Positions 51,200 to 55,432 of a DNA stretch of 55,432 nucleotides are shown one piece after another. The notes under the pieces are model-generated. The model did not search any database. It was not told the origin of the DNA and saw only the letters and a program-made list of their open reading frames with translations. Both the position numbers and the translations under genes were made by a program. Source of the DNA: Anaerolineae bacterium (lineage in GTDB: Bacteria > Pseudomonadota > Alphaproteobacteria > DSM-16000 > Inquilinaceae); assembly GCA_028285185.1 (NCBI GenBank), contig JANQQD010000043.1:1-55432 (forward strand). Direction: 5' to 3'. The first letter of the stretch is position 1, and each line of letters starts with the position of its first letter.

Positions 51200-53358
51200 T
51201 CCTGCAACACCGCAAGGGCCTGGTCGGGGGGGCCGACGAACCGCAGCCGGCCCCGGTCCAGCACCACGGCCCGGTTGGCCAGGCGGGCGTGGCTCGGCCG
51301 CTGGGTGACCATCACCACGGTCGTCCGGCCGGCCAGCGCCATCAGCCGTTCCGCCAGCGCATCGTCCGCGGCCGAGTCGAGATCGGTCACCGGCTCGTCC
51401 AGCAGCACCACCGGAGCTTCGCGCACCAGCGTCCGTGCCAGCGCAATCTTGCGCGCCAATCCGCCGGGCAGGCGCACCCGGCCGTTATCGCCCACCACGG
51501 TATCGAACCCGTGCGGCAAAGCCAGAATGTCGTGCAGCACACCGGCTTCGGCACAGGCGAAGACAAGACGGTCGTCGCTGGCGATCGGATCGGCGAGGCG
51601 CAGGTTCTCCGCAATCGTCCCGTTGAACAGGTGCACGACCTGCGGAAGGTAGGACACCGTCTGGCGCAGCGTGACGGGGTCGAGCTGGCGCAGGTCGATG
51701 CCGTCGATCGACACCGCACCTGCCTGCGGCGCATGCAGCCCGGCAATCAGCTTCAGCAGTGTCGACTTCCCGGCGCCGGTAGACCCCAGCACCGCCAGCA
51801 TCTCGCCCGGCTCTATGGCAAGCGTCACCCCGGCCAATGCCGTGGGCGTGTCGGCGGAATAGCGGAACTGCAGCCGGTCGCATTGCACGGCACCACGCCA
51901 GGTCCGCTGCGGCCAGGATGTCGGCTGACGCCGGCGCTCCTCCGGCAAGGCCATCAGCTGGTCCAGACCGGCCAGCGCCGCCCGCGCCTCCTGCAGGTCC
52001 GGCCACGCGGCGTTGACGGACCGGAGCGGCGCCAATCCGCGCACCGCCAGCCAGACGGCGGCCAGCCCTTCGCCCGGCGTCAGGCCGCCATCCCGCCAGA
52101 CTGCGACGGCCAGGGCGAGACATCCGGTCACGCCCAACAGCACGATAGCGGTCCCCAGTGCTGCGATGAACGCACCCCGGCGCATTGCCGAAAACGCCGA
52201 TATGCCGCCCGCGACCGCCGTCTCGCGATAGCGCTCGCGCCAGGTCTCATCAGCGCCGCCCGCTTTGACCGATGCGAGAGAAGCCAGGGTCTCGAGCACG
52301 AAGGCATAGACCGAACGCCGGTTCCGGCGCACCTCGTTCAGACGTCGCTGATCGGCAACGGTGCGAAGCCGGATCAGCGCCAGCAGCAACACGGCCGCCG
52401 CAAGCGCAGCCGCAAGTCCCGGCGCGAAGACCAGCCCCAAGGCCACAAGGCAGATTGCGGCTGCAGGAAGGTCTCCGGCGGCGGGCAACAGCGGGCCGTT
52501 CAAGACGCAGCGCAAGGCGTCGAAATCCTTCAGCCGGCGAAGCTGAGCCCCCACCGGCGAGGGTTCGACGAAAGCAGGCGATAGAGACAGGACGCGGTCC
52601 ATGGCGGCCGTCGACACCAGGTAGTCGACGCGCCCGGCCGCCCGCGCAAAGAGGCTCGCGCGCGCCAGTCGGACTGCGAGTTCGATCAGCAAGCAGGCCA
52701 CGATGGCGATCACCAGCGCCATTGCATCGATGCCACCTGGTCCGGCATGGCCGTCCGCCAGCGCCATTGCCAGCAGCCCCGCGCCAGGCACCACGATCCC
52801 CAGCGCCATGCCGTGGAGCAGCATCGCCACGGCAACGCCGCGGAACCGGCGCAGGAAGGTCCGCGACCAGGGCGACGAGCCTGCTGCATCGCCGCGGTCC
52901 CGCCCGACATCCGCTTCTGCCTGCGACATCAGATAGGCGGTGCCCGGGCCCCCCGCGGCCGCCATCCATTCCATGCGGCTGTCGGCGCCGTCGAAAACCA
53001 GCAATTCGTCACCGCGCCTTCGGACGATGACCTGCGGCGCGCCATCGCCCGTGACGAACAGGCATGGCAGCAGACGCGGATCGATCGCGTCCGCCCGCGT
53101 CTTCCGCGGAATCGTGTCATAGCCGAGCGTCGCCAACGTGTTGCGCAGATCGATCAGATCGAAACCGTCAGCCGAATGCGGTAGCGCATCGGCCACCTGG
53201 CGCAGGGTTCCGCGCCAGCCGGCCGCCGTCAGCAGCGGCATCAGGCAGGCGGCGAAGGGCGACACCTCCGCGAAGGCATCCATGCGCTGCCCGCGGAGCG
53301 CGGCAACGATCGGCTCCCGCGGGGCCGGCTGCTCTGCTGGGGCAAGCTCGGCGGTCAT
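51196..53358 (-). CDS. Type I secretion ABC exporter with a C39-like domain
   Basis: 720 residues: a C39-like peptidase-fold domain (about 25-125), six-helix ABC membrane domain (about 170-460) and a nucleotide-binding domain. In the C39-like part the catalytic Cys position is lost (SPFAACL replaces the DCG-A-CL pattern), so it is a substrate-binding CLD, not a protease. In the NBD, Walker A is GSTGAGKS (525-532), the signature is the variant RLPGGL (629-634) instead of LSGGQ, Walker B keeps the catalytic Glu (LLDE, Glu655) and the H-loop His is Gln686. It follows a second ABC protein with a four-base overlap, so the two likely form a heterodimer. Confidence 0.87.
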   Translation of the reverse strand: MTAELAPAEQPAPREPIVAALRGQRMDAFAEVSPFAACLMPLLTAAGWRGTLRQVADALPHSADGFDLIDLRNTLATLGYDTIPRKTRADAIDPRLLPCLFVTGDGAPQVIVRRRGDELLVFDGADSRMEWMAAAGGPGTAYLMSQAEADVGRDRGDAAGSSPWSRTFLRRFRGVAVAMLLHGMALGIVVPGAGLLAMALADGHAGPGGIDAMALVIAIVACLLIELAVRLARASLFARAAGRVDYLVSTAAMDRVLSLSPAFVEPSPVGAQLRRLKDFDALRCVLNGPLLPAAGDLPAAAICLVALGLVFAPGLAAALAAAVLLLALIRLRTVADQRRLNEVRRNRRSVYAFVLETLASLASVKAGGADETWRERYRETAVAGGISAFSAMRRGAFIAALGTAIVLLGVTGCLALAVAVWRDGGLTPGEGLAAVWLAVRGLAPLRSVNAAWPDLQEARAALAGLDQLMALPEERRRQPTSWPQRTWRGAVQCDRLQFRYSADTPTALAGVTLAIEPGEMLAVLGSTGAGKSTLLKLIAGLHAPQAGAVSIDGIDLRQLDPVTLRQTVSYLPQVVHLFNGTIAENLRLADPIASDDRLVFACAEAGVLHDILALPHGFDTVVGDNGRVRLPGGLARKIALARTLVREAPVVLLDEPVTDLDSAADDALAERLMALAGRTTVVMVTQRPSHARLANRAVVLDRGRLRFVGPPDQALAVLQE

Positions 53359-55058
53359 GCGTCAGCCTCGATGGCGAGTGGCGCTTCGGCGGCGGCATCC
53401 GGCGCGGCCGGTTCAGGATCAACGAGGTGCAGGCGGCCGGCCGTCAGCCGGTATCGACGGTCGCAGAGCGCCAGCAGCGACGGCCGGTGGCTGATGACGA
53501 CGATCGTACAGTCACCCTTGCGGCGGGCGAACAGGGTCCGCAGCTTCGCATCGCCCAGGTGGTCCAAGGCAGCGCCAGGGTCATCCAAGAGGATGATCGA
53601 TGGATCGTCCGCCAGTGCCCGCACCATGGCGATGCGCTGGCGCACGCCTTCCGGCAGCGTGTCCACCACCGCGCCACCGACCGGCGTTTCGTAGCCCTGC
53701 GGCAGGCGCGCCAGGATCTCAGCCAGGCCAACCTCTTCGGAGAGCCTGAGCGCCCGATCCGCAATCTCTCCCTGGCGGAACATCGTCAGGTTGTCCCGCA
53801 CCGTTCCCCGGAACAGCACCGGCTGCTGGGGGATCAGGCCGACCTGGCTACGGAAGCTGATGGGATCAAGTGTCGACAGGTCGCGGTCGTCGATCAGAAC
53901 GCGGCCTGTCGTCGGCTGGACAAATCCCAGGATCGCCGCCAGGACCGTCGACTTGCCGCTGGCGGTATCGCCCAAGATCGCAACGGCCTCTCCCGGCTCT
54001 ACGGTCAGCGAGAGGTCCGAGAGCACGTCCGGTCCGCCATCGCCGAAGCGCACCGACACGCCGTCCAGGGTGATGCGGCCGGCCAGCGTCGGGCGCAGCG
54101 GCCGCTCCTCGCCGCCGGCCTCCGCCGGCAGGTCGCCAAGCGCGGCCAGCCCCCGGCGTTCGCCGTGCCAGGCACGCAGCAGCGGCCAGCGGCAGAGCAG
54201 AGCGCCGACAGGCCAGACGGCCAGCGCAGCAAGCAGGGCGGAGCCGATCAGGCGTCCCGTGGGCATCCCGCTCCACTGCGGCACCATCACCGCGACAACA
54301 AGCGTCAGAGCTACGGCCATGACGGGAAGCATGGCGCCGATCACCAGAGTGCTCTGCGACATCCGGGCCCAGGCCACGCTGACATCGATCGCGTACGCCC
54401 CAAGGCGTTCGCCACGCCGCAGCACCTGCGCCTCGAGGCCGAGGCCCTTCACCGTGTGGGCGTTGCCGATGGCCTCGGCGGCCAACGAAGATCGCCCGTC
54501 ATCCTCGCTGGCGCCCGCATGCCGGAGCCGGTCCGCCGATCGGGACAGGACCGGGATCGCCGCCGCTCCCGCCAGGGCGACCAACGCCGGCACCGCGGCG
54601 AGCGGGCCGGCGATCCACGCCATTGCCGCAAGGGCCAGCGGCAACAGCGGCAGATCCATCGTCTCGCCGGCAATCGCTGCAACGCCGGCAGGATGGACCC
54701 CGTCCCGGCCCACCAGGCGGTTGGTCAACGCGACAGGATGCATCCGCCCGATGGCGTCGGCAGACGTCGCCGTCAGGCGGTCGAAGGCCTGCACTGCGCC
54801 TGCGTGCTGTTGCCGGGCAGTAACATCTGCGATCAAGAGGTCGCGACCGAGCCGCAAGACGATCGCGGCTGTCACCGCCCCGCCAAGAACCGCTAGCCAT
54901 CCGCCGAGATCGCCAATTCCCATCGTCCCCAGGCGGTCAAGCGGGTGGATCGCCACGATCGGGATTGCGGTCAGCGCCATCGCCATGGCGACGGAGGCCA
55001 CAACGATGTCGGGCCTGGACCAGAGCTTGGCAAATGACGGTCCCGGAGTATTCGTCAT
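53355..55058 (-). CDS. ABC exporter half-transporter, partner in type I secretion
   Basis: 567 residues: membrane domain (about 15-320) and NBD. Walker A is GDTASGKST (363-371), the signature is TLPEGVRQR (467-475), Walker B ends LLDD with Asp493 in place of the catalytic Glu, and the H loop is intact (SHRPS, His524). No C39-like domain. The ATG at 55056-55058 was chosen because the membrane domain begins there; the open frame continues 38 codons upstream. First gene of the operon, overlapping the second ABC gene. Confidence 0.85.
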   Translation of the reverse strand: MTNTPGPSFAKLWSRPDIVVASVAMAMALTAIPIVAIHPLDRLGTMGIGDLGGWLAVLGGAVTAAIVLRLGRDLLIADVTARQQHAGAVQAFDRLTATSADAIGRMHPVALTNRLVGRDGVHPAGVAAIAGETMDLPLLPLALAAMAWIAGPLAAVPALVALAGAAAIPVLSRSADRLRHAGASEDDGRSSLAAEAIGNAHTVKGLGLEAQVLRRGERLGAYAIDVSVAWARMSQSTLVIGAMLPVMAVALTLVVAVMVPQWSGMPTGRLIGSALLAALAVWPVGALLCRWPLLRAWHGERRGLAALGDLPAEAGGEERPLRPTLAGRITLDGVSVRFGDGGPDVLSDLSLTVEPGEAVAILGDTASGKSTVLAAILGFVQPTTGRVLIDDRDLSTLDPISFRSQVGLIPQQPVLFRGTVRDNLTMFRQGEIADRALRLSEEVGLAEILARLPQGYETPVGGAVVDTLPEGVRQRIAMVRALADDPSIILLDDPGAALDHLGDAKLRTLFARRKGDCTIVVISHRPSLLALCDRRYRLTAGRLHLVDPEPAAPDAAAEAPLAIEADA

Positions 55059-55432
55059 CGCGGGCTGACGTGTCCTCAACGTGCATTCGACGGCGCACAG
55101 CGCTATGCTACCGAGAGACCATACTGGATATCTTCTTGGGAAACTCAACTGGTTATTCGACGGGGTTGGCACCGCATATCAGAAATCGGGCTGTGCAGTG
55201 GTAACCGGGTGTTGAATCTTCACTGTAAGGTGCTTATGGTCCGCTCATATCGTATCGGTAAACGGTGCCCGTCGCGGAGAACGAACGGGCGACAACGGAC
55301 GATGCGATCGAGGGAAGCGGCATCACCGGATCAGGGCAGGGTCCCGACCGGTTTCGGCGCGAGTGGGGGCCGCGACAGACCCCAACTCGGGCGGCACATA
55401 AGGCGCGATGCCCCTCGGCTGGATTGAGGCTT
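55059..55432. other. Region upstream of the secretion operon, to the window edge
   Basis: The 374 bases hold the promoter side of the secretion operon. On the plus strand a frame is open from a GTG at 55265 to the window edge (reading VPVAENERATTDDAIEGSG), but it has no ribosome site and its codon use deteriorates toward the edge. No gene can be called. Confidence 0.3.

Noticed and set aside
55209..55432. Open frames running to the right edge
   Set aside because: No ribosome site or recognisable domain; codon bias fades toward the edge.

Overview
The window is GC-rich (roughly two thirds G+C), densely coded DNA with strong third-position G/C bias, Shine-Dalgarno starts and many 4-base stop/start overlaps. 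The gene families (AcuI/YhdH reductase, M20 hydrolase, alphaproteobacterial-type PyrC, ECF/anti-sigma pair, BCCT, UspA, Opp systems, class IV transaminase) point to a free-living alphaproteobacterium, probably of the Rhodospirillales/Rhodobacterales/Hyphomicrobiales type. No rRNA, tRNA, CRISPR array or intact insertion sequence was seen. All functions are read from protein motifs by eye; no database search was run.

Layout. 1-3.5 kb: end of a plus-strand peptide-type ABC importer (solute-binding protein entering from the left edge, two permeases). 3.5-13.1 kb: minus-strand block running oppA-oppB-oppC-oppD-oppF, then a universal stress protein, a ribokinase-like sugar kinase, an M20 amidohydrolase and a PrcB-like lipoprotein. 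13.3-19.2 kb: housekeeping and stress genes (UspA, a stand-alone HRDC protein, cation diffusion facilitator, PdxH, CbpA-like DnaJ, AI-2E family transporter). 19.6-24.2 kb: a Cache-domain chemoreceptor, then an A/T-richer stretch with hairpins and a truncated MFS gene, a MarR-controlled SnoaL/DUF3237 operon and a small lipoprotein. 24.3-32.8 kb: AcuI-type reductase, EF-hand/ECF sigma/anti-sigma/metal-resistance-type cluster, dihydroorotase, family 9 glycosyltransferase, YgfZ, VOC protein and an RhlE-type RNA helicase.

32.8-41 kb is the most unusual part. A 1349-residue regulator (SARP-type winged helix and BTAD, a degenerate nucleotide-cyclase domain, an AAA ATPase and a helical repeat tail) is divergent from a two-gene unit. 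That unit encodes a protein resembling the Bacillus spore transglutaminase Tgl, followed by a pyruvoyl-type histidine decarboxylase. Three TTTGC repeats spaced exactly 11 bases apart lie in the shared intergenic region, the pattern expected for SARP binding. An (R)-amine-transaminase-like enzyme lies just downstream. I propose a regulated amine module in which histamine could be a transglutaminase acyl acceptor; this is a hypothesis.

41.2-45.2 kb: a BCCT betaine/choline-type carrier overlaps a membrane-tethered lipoprotein with two tandem solute-binding domains, followed by a UspA protein; a carrier with its own binding protein would be unusual. 45.3-49.8 kb: DUF523 protein, Bcr/CflA-type MFS exporter, and a LysR/WrbA/glutathionyl-hydroquinone reductase quinone-stress locus. 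49.8-55.1 kb: a minus-strand type I secretion operon with two different ABC half-transporters and an HlyD adaptor; neither the secreted substrate nor an outer-membrane channel is in view.
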